A stretch of 64,000 nt of DNA from Rodentibacter ratti (GCF_002000485.1 NZ_MLAJ01000002.1:186001-250000), one strand, 5' to 3'; positions 40,808 through 51,653 are shown, counted from the stretch's first letter. Numbers and translations are program-made. The notes: a model not told the origin generated them from the sequence alone.

Positions 40808-42478
40808 TTATAAATAACCAAATAAACCTGTGAAAATGTAACCAAAGATACAGGAAGTAATTACCCCGATTAAACCCGGTAAAATAAAGCTATGGTTAAT
40901 CACAAATTTACCAATACGGGTAGTACCGGAACGGTCAAATTGAATTGCCGCTAAATCGCTTGGGTAAGTCGGTAAAATATAGTAACCATAACATGCCGAA
41001 GCAAAAGCAAGAATAATTGCAGGATCAACACCGATACCTAGCGCAAGCGGGACAAAGGCGACTAATGCTGCCGCTTGAGAATTTACAAATTTAGAAATTA
41101 ATAACAACATTACGGCATAAGTCCAAGGATAGGTTTTAACCACATCACCCAATGTTGCTTTCATCATTGGCGTATGGACAGTAAACATCGTTTCAGCCAT
41201 CCAAGAAATACCAAATACTGCAACTAGCGCAATCATACCGGAACGGAAAATCTCATTTTTACTGATTTTACTTGGTTCTGTTTTGGTAAAGATAACAATG
41301 AGCGCACCGGCTAATAACATAAAAATTTGAATAACATGAACCATACTAATGTTAACTTTTTTAGTCATGCTATCTTTTAAAACAATTGTGGCATTATCAA
41401 TTGTTTCGGCTTTATCCGCAGTATGGATAACAACAGAATTGTTGTCTTGTGAAGATATAGTTTGAGCCAGTTCGCCTTTCTCATTGTAAATTTCAACATG
41501 GCTATAAGTCGTTTTGGCTTTTGCCTTGTTGTCTTTAACATCAAGTGCCACTATACCGTCTTGTGCGGTAGCAACAATTTTCCCCTCTTTTACATTAAAG
41601 CTTTTTACTGTTTTATCGTAGGAAACAACTTCAAGAACTTGTGCCGGAACTGATTTGTCAAATGCGGGACGCAATTCTTTAAAATAACCGAGTAATGCAA
41701 CAACTAAAATTGCACCAAAGAAAATCCACATTGCATTCCAACTGGATTGTGGCAATTTTTTATCAAGTAATGAGGTACTATCACCATAAACATATTGTTT
41801 GAAAGTAGGATCTTGTAATTTCGCTTGAAATTCAGCATCTTTATCTAAATCTTTACCACGAAACCAACTAAAAATACCGATAGCCAAGACTCCGCAAAGA
41901 GTTGATGGAACAGTGATTTTTAATAAATCCAAATAACCATCAAAACCCGCTAGTGGTGTTTTTGCATTAACCAAAAACGCAGTTAATGTGACAACCGCAA
42001 CAGAAACCGGTGAGGCAATAATTCCCATTTGAGAAGCAATGGAACTCGCTGCCATCGGACGCTCAGGACGAATACCATTTTTAATCGCAATATCATAAAT
42101 AATTGGTAGCATGGTATAAACCACATGCCCAGTACCACAAAGAATCGTTAAGAAACAAGTCACAAACGGAGCAAGAATACTGACATATTTTGGATTTTTA
42201 CGGAGCATTTTCTCCGCAATTTGTAGCATGACATCTAAGCCACCACTCGCTTGTAACGTCGCAGAGGTAACGACTACCGCAAGAATTGTTAACATGACAT
42301 CAATTGCCGGTTTACCCGGTTCAATACCAAAACCGAATACCAACACAATTAATCCCACACCACCTAACATACCCAATGCAATACCCCCCTTCCTTGCACC
42401 ATAAAACAAACAGATTAGTACAATAGCGAGTTGAATAACAAATTGAGAGCCTTCACCCAAGTTAGTCAGAAAGTTCAT
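40808..42478 (-). CDS. dcuB: Anaerobic C4-dicarboxylate transporter DcuB, with insertion
   Basis: Exchanges fumarate for succinate in fumarate respiration at the inner membrane. The 556-residue protein matches DcuA/DcuB along its ends: [32 protein letters not shown] near 114-130, [22 protein letters not shown] and [20 protein letters not shown] near the C-terminus. DcuB is normally about 440-446 residues. The excess is one hydrophilic, beta-rich block at about residues 275-378, between two membrane segments. I start at MNFLTN, where GGAG is well placed. An FNR-like site lies upstream. Confidence 0.92.
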   Translation of the reverse strand: MNFLTNLGEGSQFVIQLAIVLICLFYGARKGGIALGMLGGVGLIVLVFGFGIEPGKPAIDVMLTILAVVVTSATLQASGGLDVMLQIAEKMLRKNPKYVSILAPFVTCFLTILCGTGHVVYTMLPIIYDIAIKNGIRPERPMAASSIASQMGIIASPVSVAVVTLTAFLVNAKTPLAGFDGYLDLLKITVPSTLCGVLAIGIFSWFRGKDLDKDAEFQAKLQDPTFKQYVYGDSTSLLDKKLPQSSWNAMWIFFGAILVVALLGYFKELRPAFDKSVPAQVLEVVSYDKTVKSFNVKEGKIVATAQDGIVALDVKDNKAKAKTTYSHVEIYNEKGELAQTISSQDNNSVVIHTADKAETIDNATIVLKDSMTKKVNISMVHVIQIFMLLAGALIVIFTKTEPSKISKNEIFRSGMIALVAVFGISWMAETMFTVHTPMMKATLGDVVKTYPWTYAVMLLLISKFVNSQAAALVAFVPLALGIGVDPAIILAFASACYGYYILPTYPSDLAAIQFDRSGTTRIGKFVINHSFILPGLIGVITSCIFGYIFTGLFGYL

Positions 42479-42574
42479 AGATACTCCAATAAATTTAAAA
42501 TACGAACTAAAAAATCCAGTAAATACTAACACAAAGGATTACCACAAATTAAGTAGTATTCAATAACTTATTGT

Positions 42575-42588
42575 TCTATATCAATCAA
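42575..42588 (-). promoter_or_regulatory. Possible FNR site upstream of dcuB
   Basis: On the minus strand TTGAT-N4-ATAGA matches the FNR palindrome TTGAT-N4-ATCAA with a perfect first half and a poor second half. FNR activation of dcuB is known in enterics. Confidence 0.4.
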
Positions 42589-42651
42589 AGAAAGTATTAA
42601 TGAAATAAATTATTAAAAATAAAGTGCGGTCTATTTGAAAGGAAATTCTAG

Positions 42652-42681
42652 ATAAAAAATTAGGCGACCAAAGGATCGCCC
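42652..42681 (-). terminator. Terminator after acpP
   Basis: GGCGATCC/GGTCGCC forms a near-perfect stem closed by a short loop, followed by TAATTTTTT on the minus strand. Confidence 0.8.
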
Positions 42682-42690
42682 AACTTGAAA

Positions 42691-42921
42691 TTATTGATTG
42701 TTTTGAACGTAGTCAATCGCAGATTGAACAGTTGTGATTTTTTCAGCTTCTTCATCCGGAATTTCAATATCGAATTCTTCTTCTAAAGCCATGACCAATT
42801 CAACTGTATCTAAAGAGTCCGCACCTAAATCTTCAACGAAAGAAGCTTCAGGTTTCACGTCTTCTTCTTTGACACCTAATTGTTCAACGATGATTTTTTT
42901 TACGCGTTCTTCAATGCTCAT
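42691..42921 (-). CDS. acpP: Acyl carrier protein
   Basis: Carries growing acyl chains in fatty acid synthesis. The 76-residue acidic protein has the phosphopantetheine site [20 protein letters not shown] with serine 36. It lies last in the plsX-fabH-fabD-fabG-acpP run but has a 259-base gap upstream, with its own likely promoter (TTGCAA, 16 bases, TACACT) and a FadR-like palindrome. AGGAAAAACAA is the ribosome binding region. Confidence 0.98.
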   Translation of the reverse strand: MSIEERVKKIIVEQLGVKEEDVKPEASFVEDLGADSLDTVELVMALEEEFDIEIPDEEAEKITTVQSAIDYVQNNQ

Positions 42922-42998
42922 TTGTTTTTCCTATGTTGTTATAACTCATTGCTGAGCGGTTAGTGTATGAATTTTTAATACTCTTGCAATCTTTTCAT

Positions 42999-43015
42999 AA
43001 GTGGTCACACCACAA
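42999..43015. promoter_or_regulatory. FadR-like palindrome before acpP
   Basis: AAGTGGTCACACCACAA keeps the FadR core TGGTC-N2-ACCA with 10 of 11 core positions, though the outer flanks differ. It lies about 78 bases before the acpP start, just upstream of the likely -35 box. FadR is an activator of some fab genes in E. coli, so the role here is inference. Confidence 0.35.
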
Positions 43016-43180
43016 AAGCGCAATCAAAATACATACAGAGAAAATAACGATATACCTTTTACACACTCAAGGTATTACCAAATTATGTTGCGAGGCTGAT
43101 TTTAACATTATCTAAAATCTTTGGCTATGATTTTATAAGTCGAAATCGCCTAACAAAAAATAACTGTTCCCATCAAGGGG

Positions 43181-43909
43181 TTAGCTCATATATAAACCGC
43201 CATTTACGTGCAATGTGGTACCCGTAATATAAGAAGCATCATCTGAAGCGAGGAAAGCAACTGCCTTTGCAATATCTTTTGCTTCACCTAAATGACCTGC
43301 CGGTACATTAGCAAGGATCCCTGCTTTTTGCTCATCAGTTAATACATCTGTCATATCTGTTGCAATAAATCCCGGTGCCACCACATTCACAGTAATACCG
43401 CGAGAAGCCACTTCTTTCGCTAATGCCTTCGAGAAACCAATCACACCCGCTTTAGCCGCACAATAATTAGTCTGACCCGGATTCCCCGTTGAACCCACCA
43501 CAGAACCGATATTAATGATACGCCCGAAACGTTTCTTCATCATAGAACGCAACATCGCTTTAGAAAGATGATATACCGAGCTTAAATTGGTTTGCATAAT
43601 GTCAAACCATTCATCATCTTTCATACGCATGAGTAAATTATCACGCGTAATACCGGCATTGTTTACTAAAATATCAATATCACCAAAATCATTTTTGATT
43701 TGTTCTAATGCAGTTTCAATAGAGGCTTTATCTGTTACATTCAATACTAAACCTTTGCCTTTTTCACCTAAATAGGCAGAAATCGCCTCTGCGCCTTTTT
43801 CAGAAGTCGCCGTACCGATAACAAATGCGCCTTTTGATACCAATTCTTCTGCAATGGCACGACCAATTCCACGTGTCGCACCTGTAACTAAAGCAATTTT
43901 ATTTTGCAT
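43181..43909 (-). CDS. fabG: 3-oxoacyl-ACP reductase
   Basis: NADPH-dependent reductase of the fatty acid elongation cycle. The 242-residue short-chain dehydrogenase has TGATRGIGRAIA at the N-terminus, NNAGITRDNLLMRM near 83, and the catalytic serine, tyrosine and lysine in IGSVVGSTGNPGQTNYCAAKAG near 135-155. It starts 14 bases after fabD, so they share a transcript. A 259-base gap then separates it from acpP. Confidence 0.98.
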   Translation of the reverse strand: MQNKIALVTGATRGIGRAIAEELVSKGAFVIGTATSEKGAEAISAYLGEKGKGLVLNVTDKASIETALEQIKNDFGDIDILVNNAGITRDNLLMRMKDDEWFDIMQTNLSSVYHLSKAMLRSMMKKRFGRIINIGSVVGSTGNPGQTNYCAAKAGVIGFSKALAKEVASRGITVNVVAPGFIATDMTDVLTDEQKAGILANVPAGHLGEAKDIAKAVAFLASDDASYITGTTLHVNGGLYMS

Positions 43910-43923
43910 TTTTTCTTCCTTTA

Positions 43924-44862
43924 TTACGCTAAAAATTCTTCAACGCTATTGAGTGAGGCAAGGTCATTCACTGACATTGCTTGCAAATCTCCTACAATAC
44001 GTTTCGTTAAACCGTTCAATACTTTGCCCGGACCAATTTCAACCAAAACCTGAACTCCATCTTGCGCCATTTTTTCTACGGTTTCCGTCCAACGTACCGG
44101 GCTATAAAGTTGACGAATAAGGGCTACACGAATGGTAGTAGCTTCCGATTCTGTTGCAACATCAACGTTATTAATTACTGCAACTGTTGGTTCGTTCACC
44201 GCGATCGTTTCCAAGGTAACAGATAATTGATCCGAAGCCGGTTTCATCAATGCGCAGTGTGATGGCACACTCACCGTTAATGGCAATGCACGTTTTGCTC
44301 CTGCCTCTTTACATAAAGCAGCCGCACGCTCCACCGCAGCTTTTGCACCGGCAATTACGACCTGCCCCGGTGAGTTAAAATTCACAGCAGACACCACTTC
44401 GCCTTCTTCAGCTTGTTTACAAGCATTGATAATCGCTTCATTGTCCAAACCAATGATCGCATACATTGCTCCGGTTCCTTCAGGCACAGCTTGTTGCATT
44501 AATTTTCCCCGCAATTCCACTAATTTAATCGCATCTTGGAAATCTAACGCTCCTGAACAGACTAAAGCCGAGTACTCACCCAAACTATGACCAGCCATCA
44601 CTTCCGGTTTTAAATGAGGATATTTTTCTTGCCATACCCGATAGATCGCAACAGAGGCAGCCAAAAGTGCCGGCTGGGTTTGCCATGTTTTATTCAGTTC
44701 TTCAGCTGGGCCTTGCTGCACAAGTTGCCACAAATCATAACCCAGTGCTTCAGAGGCCTGTTTAAATGTCTCCAACACCACAGGATAGGCGGTGGCAAGT
44801 TCGCTTAACATTCCTACGGTTTGTGAACCCTGTCCAGGAAATACCATTGCAAATTTTTTCAT
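43924..44862 (-). CDS. fabD: Malonyl-CoA:ACP transacylase
   Basis: Loads malonyl groups on ACP. The 312-residue protein begins FAMVFPGQGSQ, with the nucleophile serine in GHSLGEYSALV (about residue 93), an arginine in ELRGKLMQ near 117 and the histidine in VPSHCALM near 201. It is preceded by a 132-base gap from fabH that contains an inverted uptake-signal terminator, and it is followed closely by fabG. Confidence 0.97.
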   Translation of the reverse strand: MKKFAMVFPGQGSQTVGMLSELATAYPVVLETFKQASEALGYDLWQLVQQGPAEELNKTWQTQPALLAASVAIYRVWQEKYPHLKPEVMAGHSLGEYSALVCSGALDFQDAIKLVELRGKLMQQAVPEGTGAMYAIIGLDNEAIINACKQAEEGEVVSAVNFNSPGQVVIAGAKAAVERAAALCKEAGAKRALPLTVSVPSHCALMKPASDQLSVTLETIAVNEPTVAVINNVDVATESEATTIRVALIRQLYSPVRWTETVEKMAQDGVQVLVEIGPGKVLNGLTKRIVGDLQAMSVNDLASLNSVEEFLA

Positions 44863-44934
44863 TTTTTTCCTACTTTTATTTTTAATTGAAATATTTCTTT
44901 AATAAAAACCGGTATCCACGATGGTACATATTAA

Positions 44935-44962
44935 AAAGTGCGGTCAAATTTAACCGCACTTT
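44935..44962 (-). terminator. Inverted uptake-signal pair between fabH and fabD
   Basis: AAAGTGCGGT and ACCGCACTTT pair around 8 bases. The minus strand continues TTTAATATG, a short T tract. It sits inside the fab cluster. Confidence 0.6.
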
Positions 44963-44994
44963 CCAATAATTCCACGGCGATTCTAACAGAATTA

Positions 44995-45945
44995 TCAGAA
45001 ACGCACCAATGCCGAACCCCAAGTCCAACCACCACCGAAAGCTTCCAGTAGTAACAACTGTCCGCGTTGGATACGCCCATCACGCACAGCTTCATCCAAT
45101 GCCACCGGCACGGTTGCCGCACTATTATTGGCATATTTATCTAGAGTAACGACCACTTGGGACATATCCATTTCCAATTTTTTCGCCGTTGCACTGATAA
45201 TGCGTAAATTTGCTTGATGTGGTACAAGCCAATCCAAGTCTTTTTTATCCAAATTATTTGCCGCTAAGGTTTCTTCCACTACATTAGAAAGTTCACGCAC
45301 TGCAAGTTTGAAAGTTTCGTTGCCTTGCATTTCAATATAGCCGGATTTTTCAACACCACGCTCAGCTTGCGGTAAAACCAATGCATTATGTTTATCCGCA
45401 GAGGCATGTAAATGCGTTGAAATAATCCCTTCTTGTTCACTACCTTCTAAAATCACTGCACCAGCACCATCACCAAATAACACAACAGTGCTACGATCCG
45501 TTTCGTCTAATTTACGGGAATTAAGATCAGAACCGATCACTAATGCTTTTTTTACTTTGCCTGTTCGGATAAATTGATCAGCCACACTTAATGCATAGAC
45601 AAAGCCGGTACAAGCTGCTGCTAAATCGAAAGAAATCGCATCATCAATCTCTAGCATCCCTTGGATTTGACAAGCGGCACTCGGGTAAGCATGGGAACTA
45701 CTCGTGGTTGCTACAATAATGAGATCGATATTTTGAGGATTAAGTTCCGCACTTTTAATGGCATTTTTCGCAGCCTCAAATCCCATTGTTGCAACAGTTT
45801 CGTCCGCTGCGGCAATACGACGTTCACGAATGCCCGAACGGGTGACAATCCATTCGTCTGAGGTATCAACCATTTTTTCAAGATCTGCATTGGTTCGTAT
45901 TTGGCTTGGTAAATAACTACCGGTAGATAAAATTCTGCTATTCAT
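44995..45945 (-). CDS. fabH: 3-oxoacyl-ACP synthase III
   Basis: Starts fatty acid synthesis by condensing acetyl-CoA with malonyl-ACP. The 316-residue protein has the catalytic cysteine 112 in AAACTGF, the histidine in [10 protein letters not shown] and the asparagine in [10 protein letters not shown], the FabH triad. I use the ATG at 45945, which gives the usual length; an upstream TTG would add two residues. The gene lies 18 bases after plsX. No strong ribosome binding site is seen. Confidence 0.97.
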   Translation of the reverse strand: MNSRILSTGSYLPSQIRTNADLEKMVDTSDEWIVTRSGIRERRIAAADETVATMGFEAAKNAIKSAELNPQNIDLIIVATTSSSHAYPSAACQIQGMLEIDDAISFDLAAACTGFVYALSVADQFIRTGKVKKALVIGSDLNSRKLDETDRSTVVLFGDGAGAVILEGSEQEGIISTHLHASADKHNALVLPQAERGVEKSGYIEMQGNETFKLAVRELSNVVEETLAANNLDKKDLDWLVPHQANLRIISATAKKLEMDMSQVVVTLDKYANNSAATVPVALDEAVRDGRIQRGQLLLLEAFGGGWTWGSALVRF

Positions 45946-45963
45946 AATCAATAAGTTAAGTCA

Positions 45964-46980
45964 TTAATAACGTTCTAAACCCGCCAAAATTTTTTCGGGA
46001 AGTTTCTGACGGGCTTGGAAAGCGGCATCGGCAATAGCGTGAGCAAAAGCATTTACATTTGCACTGCCGTGGCTTTTTACCACCACTGCAGTTAATCCAA
46101 TAAGCGATGCGCCATTATATTCATCAGGATTAATACGTTTTAGGCGTTGATAGTTTGTTTTAAACAAATAACGCATTCCCCAAAAAATAGGTTTTAAACA
46201 ATAGTGTTTAGAAGGTTCTTTGAATAAAGATAAAACATTTTTTGCCGCACCTTCTAGAGTTTTTAAGGCAATATTGCCTGAAAAACCATCACTGACAATC
46301 ACATCAGCTTTACCGTTTAATAATAAATCACCTTCAACAAACCCGATGTAATTAAGTGCGGTCGATTTTTCTAACAAATTGGCAGCATCGCGAATAAATT
46401 GATGCCCTTTAATTTCTTCCACACCAATATTCAATAATCCGATTCTGGGATAAACTAAATTAAGTCGATGTTCGGCAAAAATACTCCCCATTATAGCAAA
46501 TTGATAAAGATTTTCCGCATTACATTCAAGATTCGCACCGAGATCCAACATTACCGATTTTTCACCGTCAACAGTTGGTATCATCGAAACCAAAGCCGGA
46601 CGGGCTATCCCTTTGAGGGGCTGTAATAAAATCTTCGATAATCCCATCAATGCCCCAGTATTACCGGCGCTGACACAACCTTGTGCAACACCATGCTGAA
46701 CCGCCTCAAGGGCTAAACGCATAGAGGTATTTTTACTACGGCGGAGTGCATAAGAAACGCCCTGATTATTATCAATAGTTCGAGTGCAATGATGGATTTG
46801 AATGCGGTCTAAACTCGCTTTCGGAATGTTTTCAAGAAAAGGGGAAATTTGTTGGCTATCACCAAATAAGATTAGAGAGAGCATTGGATCATTTTCCAAC
46901 GCTAAAAGCGATGCGGGGATAGTAATACGGGGACCAATGTCCCCGCCCATCACATCTAACGCTAAGGTTAGACGATTCAA
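45964..46980 (-). CDS. plsX: Phosphate acyltransferase PlsX
   Basis: Turns acyl-ACP into acyl-phosphate for phospholipid synthesis. The 338-residue protein opens LTLALDVMGGDIGP and has VSAGNTGALMG near residue 100, MLDLGANLECNAENLYQFA near 145 and VSDGFSGNIALKTLEG near 220, all family landmarks. It lies between rpmF and fabH, the usual order in gammaproteobacteria. Gaps are short, so it is probably in the same operon. Confidence 0.96.
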   Translation of the reverse strand: MNRLTLALDVMGGDIGPRITIPASLLALENDPMLSLILFGDSQQISPFLENIPKASLDRIQIHHCTRTIDNNQGVSYALRRSKNTSMRLALEAVQHGVAQGCVSAGNTGALMGLSKILLQPLKGIARPALVSMIPTVDGEKSVMLDLGANLECNAENLYQFAIMGSIFAEHRLNLVYPRIGLLNIGVEEIKGHQFIRDAANLLEKSTALNYIGFVEGDLLLNGKADVIVSDGFSGNIALKTLEGAAKNVLSLFKEPSKHYCLKPIFWGMRYLFKTNYQRLKRINPDEYNGASLIGLTAVVVKSHGSANVNAFAHAIADAAFQARQKLPEKILAGLERY

Positions 46981-47002
46981 GTGAATACCTATAAGTAAAA
47001 AA

Positions 47003-47173
47003 TTACTTATTAATCACTTTACGTCCACGATAGTAACCGTCTGCGGTTACGTGATGGCGTAAGTGAGTTTCACCACTTGCTTTATCCACTGATACTGCAG
47101 CAGTAGTTAACGCATCGTGTGAACGACGCATATCACGACGTGAACGAGATTTTTTATTTTGTTGAACAGCCAT
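47003..47173 (-). CDS. rpmF: 50S ribosomal protein L32
   Basis: A 56-residue protein ([20 protein letters not shown] start, RGRKVINK end) that is a standard L32 of the cysteine-free type, so no zinc ribbon is predicted. Its stop is at 47003-47005. It lies between yceD and plsX, as in most gammaproteobacteria, and GGAGTATAGCC before the ATG supplies the ribosome binding site. The gene is too short for most frame finders. Confidence 0.97.
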
Positions 47174-47195
47174 TGGCTATACTCCTAAATTTAAT

Positions 47196-47720
47196 TTACT
47201 TTTGTTTTAAATTAGCTAATACAGCGAACGGGTTCGGTTTTTTTGCCAATTCTTCCGGCAATTCGCCAAAAACCTGTTCCTGCGCGTACACTTCACAGTG
47301 TTCAGATGAATGCTTTGGTACAAGTGGTAGTGTTAAAACTAATTCATCTTCCACTACACCAAGTAAATCTATTTCGCCAAATTCATTAAATTCAATCGGC
47401 TCATAAATTTCCGGCAATACATCAGCCTGATCCCAATTAGCCACAGGACTGTAAATAAAATCACATTCCAATGTATGTTTGAACGGCTCACCACAACGCT
47501 GACATTCTAATTCAACATCAACCTGTGCCTTCCCTTTCATCACTACTAATTTTTGCGGATCAATATAAAACGATAATGTTACCTGTGCATCGCTAAGCAC
47601 ATTTACCACAGATTCAGCTAATCGCGCTAACTGATTAATCGTGTAACAACCTTCATAATCGATTCGCTGTTGCGCGCCTTTAACCGGATCAACGGTGAGG
47701 GGTAGTTTTACCTTTTGCAT
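47196..47720 (-). CDS. yceD: YceD, DUF177 protein
   Basis: A 174-residue protein very close to E. coli Yce[13 protein letters not shown] start, the [10 protein letters not shown] cysteine pair near 95, the second cluster in [21 protein letters not shown], and the [13 protein letters not shown] tail. The family affects 23S rRNA accumulation and accompanies rpmF. The likely promoter's -10 box ends 9 bases before the ATG, so the mRNA would be almost leaderless. Confidence 0.95.
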   Translation of the reverse strand: MQKVKLPLTVDPVKGAQQRIDYEGCYTINQLARLAESVVNVLSDAQVTLSFYIDPQKLVVMKGKAQVDVELECQRCGEPFKHTLECDFIYSPVANWDQADVLPEIYEPIEFNEFGEIDLLGVVEDELVLTLPLVPKHSSEHCEVYAQEQVFGELPEELAKKPNPFAVLANLKQK

Positions 47721-47729
47721 AGGGCGTGA

Positions 47730-47758
47730 ATATTACCTGTTGTAAAGAAAATAGTCAA
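47730..47758 (-). promoter_or_regulatory. Promoter of yceD-rpmF-plsX-fab
   Basis: On the minus strand TTGACT (rc of 47753-47758) and TAATAT (rc of 47730-47735) are separated by 17 bases. Transcription would begin about 2-6 bases before the yceD ATG. Confidence 0.6.
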
Positions 47759-47933
47759 AGGGAAATCTCACTTTTTATGCAATAAAGCCACGCAAATTTC
47801 AGACAAAATTAACTTTTAAAAAAATTCCCTTTTTTATCACTTTGTCAAAATTGAGGAAACTGTTCGTGGTATATCAATTATGCGATTAAACCCAAGACTA
47901 AATAAGCCTATAGATTATACATTTATTATCATT

Positions 47934-47963
47934 AAAAAATGCGGCTAAACATAACCGCACTTT
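47934..47963 (-). terminator. Hairpin after pfkA, partly uptake signal
   Basis: TGCGG pairs with CCGCA, one arm being a full uptake signal, followed by ATTTTTTAAT. Confidence 0.65.
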
Positions 47964-47975
47964 CTGTTTAATGAA

Positions 47976-48941
47976 TTATTCTAAGCGTTTTGCCACTTCC
48001 AACCAATCCGCTTTAAATTCACGACGCATATTATTAATTGCATCAATAATATCATGGTGAACGAGCTGTTCATTTTGGATACCCACACAATAACCGCCTT
48101 TGCCTTGAAGCAGAATATCCACCGCATAAACCCCCATACGTGAAGCTAAAATACGGTCAAATGCACAAGGTGAACCACCACGCTGAATATGACCTAATAC
48201 GGTTGCACGGGTTTCGTGTCCTACCCTCGCTTCAATTTCTTTGGCAAGAGAATGTACATCGGTAATTAATTCAGTGATGGCAATGATGGCATGACGTTTA
48301 CCACGAATAATACTGCGTTCAATTTGTTGCACTAACTCTTCACGATTAAATTCTATTTCAGAAGCAACAATATATTCACACCCGCCCGCAATACCCGCAG
48401 AAATCGTTAAATCGCTACAATGGCGTCCCATAATCTCTACAATAGAAATACGTTGATGGGAACTTGAGGTATCACGCAAACGGTCAATAGCATCCACCGC
48501 CGTTTGTAATGCGGTTTGATAGCCGATGGTATAATCTGTCCCTGCGACATCATTATCAATGGTGCCCGGAATCCCCACACAAGGGAAACCATGTTCTTCC
48601 GTTAAAAGTTTTGCCCCCATATAGGAACCGTCACCACCGATTACCACTAAGGCATCAATCCCATGTGAACGTAAAATCTCCGCACATTTTGCCCGCACTT
48701 CCGGATTTTTAAACTCCGGGAAACGTGCAGAACCTAAAAATGTCCCGCCACGATTAATAATATCGGACACACTATAACGATTTAATTGCTTAATTTTATT
48801 ATTGTATAAGCCTTGATAACCATCATAGATACCAAAAACGTCCAAACCTTCCGCTAATGCCGCACGCACTACGCCACGAATGGCAGCGTTCATACCCGGA
48901 GCATCTCCACCACTGGTTAATACTGCAATTTTTTTAATCAT
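47976..48941 (-). CDS. pfkA: 6-phosphofructokinase
   Basis: Phosphorylates fructose 6-phosphate in glycolysis. The 321-residue ATP-type enzyme starts [20 protein letters not shown], with [11 protein letters not shown] near residue 102, [16 protein letters not shown] near 125 carrying the catalytic aspartate, and the [10 protein letters not shown] effector segment near 168. The end of the gene keeps the [10 protein letters not shown] segment. AGGUGAU precedes the ATG. Confidence 0.98.
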   Translation of the reverse strand: MIKKIAVLTSGGDAPGMNAAIRGVVRAALAEGLDVFGIYDGYQGLYNNKIKQLNRYSVSDIINRGGTFLGSARFPEFKNPEVRAKCAEILRSHGIDALVVIGGDGSYMGAKLLTEEHGFPCVGIPGTIDNDVAGTDYTIGYQTALQTAVDAIDRLRDTSSSHQRISIVEIMGRHCSDLTISAGIAGGCEYIVASEIEFNREELVQQIERSIIRGKRHAIIAITELITDVHSLAKEIEARVGHETRATVLGHIQRGGSPCAFDRILASRMGVYAVDILLQGKGGYCVGIQNEQLVHHDIIDAINNMRREFKADWLEVAKRLE

Positions 48942-49063
48942 ATATCACCTGTTTAAGTTAAATTTAAATCAGAAATGTTGCTAAGATTACACTATTCAAA
49001 CATACAGCTCTATAAAATTTTGAGAAATCTTATCGCTTATTCTAAATATGCTTTTACTTTAGG

Positions 49064-49648
49064 TTACTTCAAACTCTGACAATGCCATTGCCAATCCATT
49101 TTTCCTAAAATTTTCATTTCTTTTTCAATCAAATATTTCTTCAAATGCTGTAAGACTTTTTTATTATTTAAGCGTCGGCTATTTTTTACTTTTTGTGAAT
49201 ACTGGAATTGAACAAAACCACATTGTGGGATTTCTTTTCCCATCATAATATTCACTTGCCAAGAAGGCATTTTATCCGTAGGTGCATAAATAACATACCC
49301 CTTTAATCCTTCATCCCTATTTGTTTTCTCATTTCTAATCGGGGTCAATTTAAATGATGCCACATCTGTATTACGATAAATCCGTTCCCGTAATGTAATA
49401 CGTTCTTTAATATCACGATCTTGTTTATTACGATCCAACAATAACTCTATCTGAGATTGCCACTTTTCTAAGGTATCAGGCTTACTCAAATAAATATAAC
49501 GAGCCACCGAATCTAAATCTTGTCCGGTCGCCATTTGGTAAGTTTTATTGTGGTATTTAATTTGACTAGGTACATCTAATTGAGAAGATGTACTTACGCA
49601 AGCAGAAAGTAAAAGTGCGGTTAAAACAACAAGAAGTTTATTCATCAT
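49064..49648 (-). CDS. Predicted lipoprotein of unknown function
   Basis: A 194-residue protein with a lipoprotein signal ([13 protein letters not shown], lipobox cysteine near residue 17), so probably anchored in a cell envelope membrane. The rest is hydrophilic, with no domain I recognise. Its start (ATGATG) overlaps the yaaA stop by 11 bases, implying coupled translation; the second ATG, three bases later, is an alternative. I recall a homolog at the same place in H. influenzae. Confidence 0.78.
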   Translation of the reverse strand: MMNKLLVVLTALLLSACVSTSSQLDVPSQIKYHNKTYQMATGQDLDSVARYIYLSKPDTLEKWQSQIELLLDRNKQDRDIKERITLRERIYRNTDVASFKLTPIRNEKTNRDEGLKGYVIYAPTDKMPSWQVNIMMGKEIPQCGFVQFQYSQKVKNSRRLNNKKVLQHLKKYLIEKEMKILGKMDWQWHCQSLK

Positions 49649-50414
49649 GGTCTCGCTTAAATACCAATTCGTTTTCAGTAGAAGCCGTTTTATCGAACCA
49701 ATATCCCCCCAAATCAAAGTCTTTTAATTGGTCAACATGGGTTAAACGATTTTGAATTATATAACGGCACATTAAGCCACGGGCTTTCTTCGCATAAAAA
49801 CTGATGACTTTATAACGCCCATTTTTATTATCCAAAAAAATTGGTTTTACAATCTGTGCCTGAAGCCGACTTTCTTTTACAGACTTATAATATTCATCGG
49901 AAGCAAGATTTACCAACACATTATCACCCTGTTCATCAAGCGCCTGTTGCACAGCTTGGGTAATAACACTACCCCAAAATGCGTAAAGATCTTTGCCTTT
50001 GCTATTCGCTAATTTTGTTCCCATTTCTAAACGATAAGGCTGCATCAAGTCAAGGGGACGAAGTAAGCCATATAAACCTGACAGCATACGAAGATGAGTC
50101 TGAGCAAAACTAATATCCTCATCAGATAAGCTTTCGGCATCTAATCCGGTATAAACATCACCTTTAAAAGCGAAAATAGCCGCACGGGAATTTTGTTCAT
50201 TGTGTTCTTTAGTCCACTCGACAAAACGTGCTGCGTTTAGACCCGCAAGTTTATCACTAATGGACATCAATGAAGCAATATCTTGCGGAGAAAGTTGGCG
50301 GCAAATTTCAATTAATTGCTCGCTATAATCGATTAAGTTCGGTTGAAAAATAGAAAGTTTTCTGACCGCACTTTCAAAATCTAAGGTTTTTGCAGGGGAA
50401 ATAATCGCTAACAT
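49638..50414 (-). CDS. yaaA: YaaA, peroxide stress protein (DUF328)
   Basis: A 258-residue protein that limits free iron and DNA damage during peroxide stress in E. coli. The family opening [15 protein letters not shown] is exact, as are [27 protein letters not shown] near 80-105, [11 protein letters not shown] near 168 and the [10 protein letters not shown] block near 210. It starts 41 bases after dprA and ends overlapping the lipoprotein gene. Confidence 0.95.
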   Translation of the reverse strand: MLAIISPAKTLDFESAVRKLSIFQPNLIDYSEQLIEICRQLSPQDIASLMSISDKLAGLNAARFVEWTKEHNEQNSRAAIFAFKGDVYTGLDAESLSDEDISFAQTHLRMLSGLYGLLRPLDLMQPYRLEMGTKLANSKGKDLYAFWGSVITQAVQQALDEQGDNVLVNLASDEYYKSVKESRLQAQIVKPIFLDNKNGRYKVISFYAKKARGLMCRYIIQNRLTHVDQLKDFDLGGYWFDKTASTENELVFKRDHDE

Positions 50415-50455
50415 GGTTTATCCTCAATAAAATCGAGCACTATTTTAACATATTT

Positions 50456-51577
50456 CTACACACGTTTATAAAGTCCATTTTCATTAAGGATCAAATCCTG
50501 TAATTCCAAATCTAAAAGTTGAACCAATAATACTTCTACACTCAACCCAAACTCCTGGGCGAGATCATCAATACTCACGGGAGTATAGCCAATTCTGGCA
50601 TAAAGTTTAGGATGGCTTGGGGTTTCAACTAACTGACGAGGTTTATTCGGTAGTATGTGGTTTTCCATTTCAATCCGACTGAAATCAATTTCTGTTTGGC
50701 TATGAATTGAATGTTGATACAACGTGTCTAAAATATCCTTCATATTTTCTACTAACATTGCGCCTTGCTTAATCAAACGATTACAACCCTGACTAAACTC
50801 ACTTTGAATATTACCCGGTATAGCAAAAACTTCCCGATTTTGCTCCAAGGCATAGCGTGCAGTAATTAAAGAACCGCTTTTCTCGGTCGCTTCAATCACT
50901 AATGTCCCCACAGAAAGACCACTAATAATACGATTACGACGAGGAAAATTTGTTGCAATAGGAGGGTGATTTGGCAAAAACTCAGAAACTAACGCACCAT
51001 TATTTTCCAAAATTTGTTCTGCAAGCCGTCTATTATTTGCCGGGTAAACTTCCTCTAATCCACTACCTAAAACTGCAACGGTTTGCCTTTTGATATCCAC
51101 TACCGACTGATGACAATATCCATCAATGCCTAACGCCAATCCACTTGTAACAGTAAAACCGGCAAAGGAGAGTTCTTTAGCAAAATACTTTGCCCAATAC
51201 TCGCCATAGGGTGTGCAGTATCGACTACCAACTATTGCTATTTGACGCTGTGAAATTGATGTTGCATTCCCCTTAACAAATAAAAGAGGAGGAAAGCTCC
51301 CGATTTGCTTTAGCAAAAAAGGATAAAAAGGTGAAAAATAATTCACTAAATGATTCCCTTCCCTTTCAGCCCAAATGAGGGCTGATTCCATAGATTTCTT
51401 TTCCGGTTTAAACCAACGACGAATCTGAATCGCTCCCCAACCCATTTGGCGAAAAACATTTTCATCTGCATTCAACAATTCATCTAATGTCATAGCCGAT
51501 AGAATTTTGTTAATCGCCACACCGCCCAGTTTGGGTACCTGCATCAAACGAAGCAAAGTTTCATTAATATTTGTCAT
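50456..51577 (-). CDS. dprA: DNA processing protein DprA
   Basis: Binds incoming single-stranded DNA and loads RecA in natural transformation. The 373-residue protein has an N-terminal SAM-like region, then the Rossmann-like DprA domain with [13 protein letters not shown] near 120 and [15 protein letters not shown] near 150, and a C-terminal winged-helix-like segment. I start at MTNINETLL (51577), which gives what I recall as the H. influenzae length; the longer frame adds 14 residues. A CRP-S site upstream ties it to the competence regulon. Confidence 0.95.
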   Translation of the reverse strand: MTNINETLLRLMQVPKLGGVAINKILSAMTLDELLNADENVFRQMGWGAIQIRRWFKPEKKSMESALIWAEREGNHLVNYFSPFYPFLLKQIGSFPPLLFVKGNATSISQRQIAIVGSRYCTPYGEYWAKYFAKELSFAGFTVTSGLALGIDGYCHQSVVDIKRQTVAVLGSGLEEVYPANNRRLAEQILENNGALVSEFLPNHPPIATNFPRRNRIISGLSVGTLVIEATEKSGSLITARYALEQNREVFAIPGNIQSEFSQGCNRLIKQGAMLVENMKDILDTLYQHSIHSQTEIDFSRIEMENHILPNKPRQLVETPSHPKLYARIGYTPVSIDDLAQEFGLSVEVLLVQLLDLELQDLILNENGLYKRV

Positions 51578-51653
51578 TATTTTTATCATCCCTTCTTCAA
51601 TGAAAGGCAAATTGTTCAAGAAACTAAAAAAAGTTGCGAGTTTTTCACCGCAC

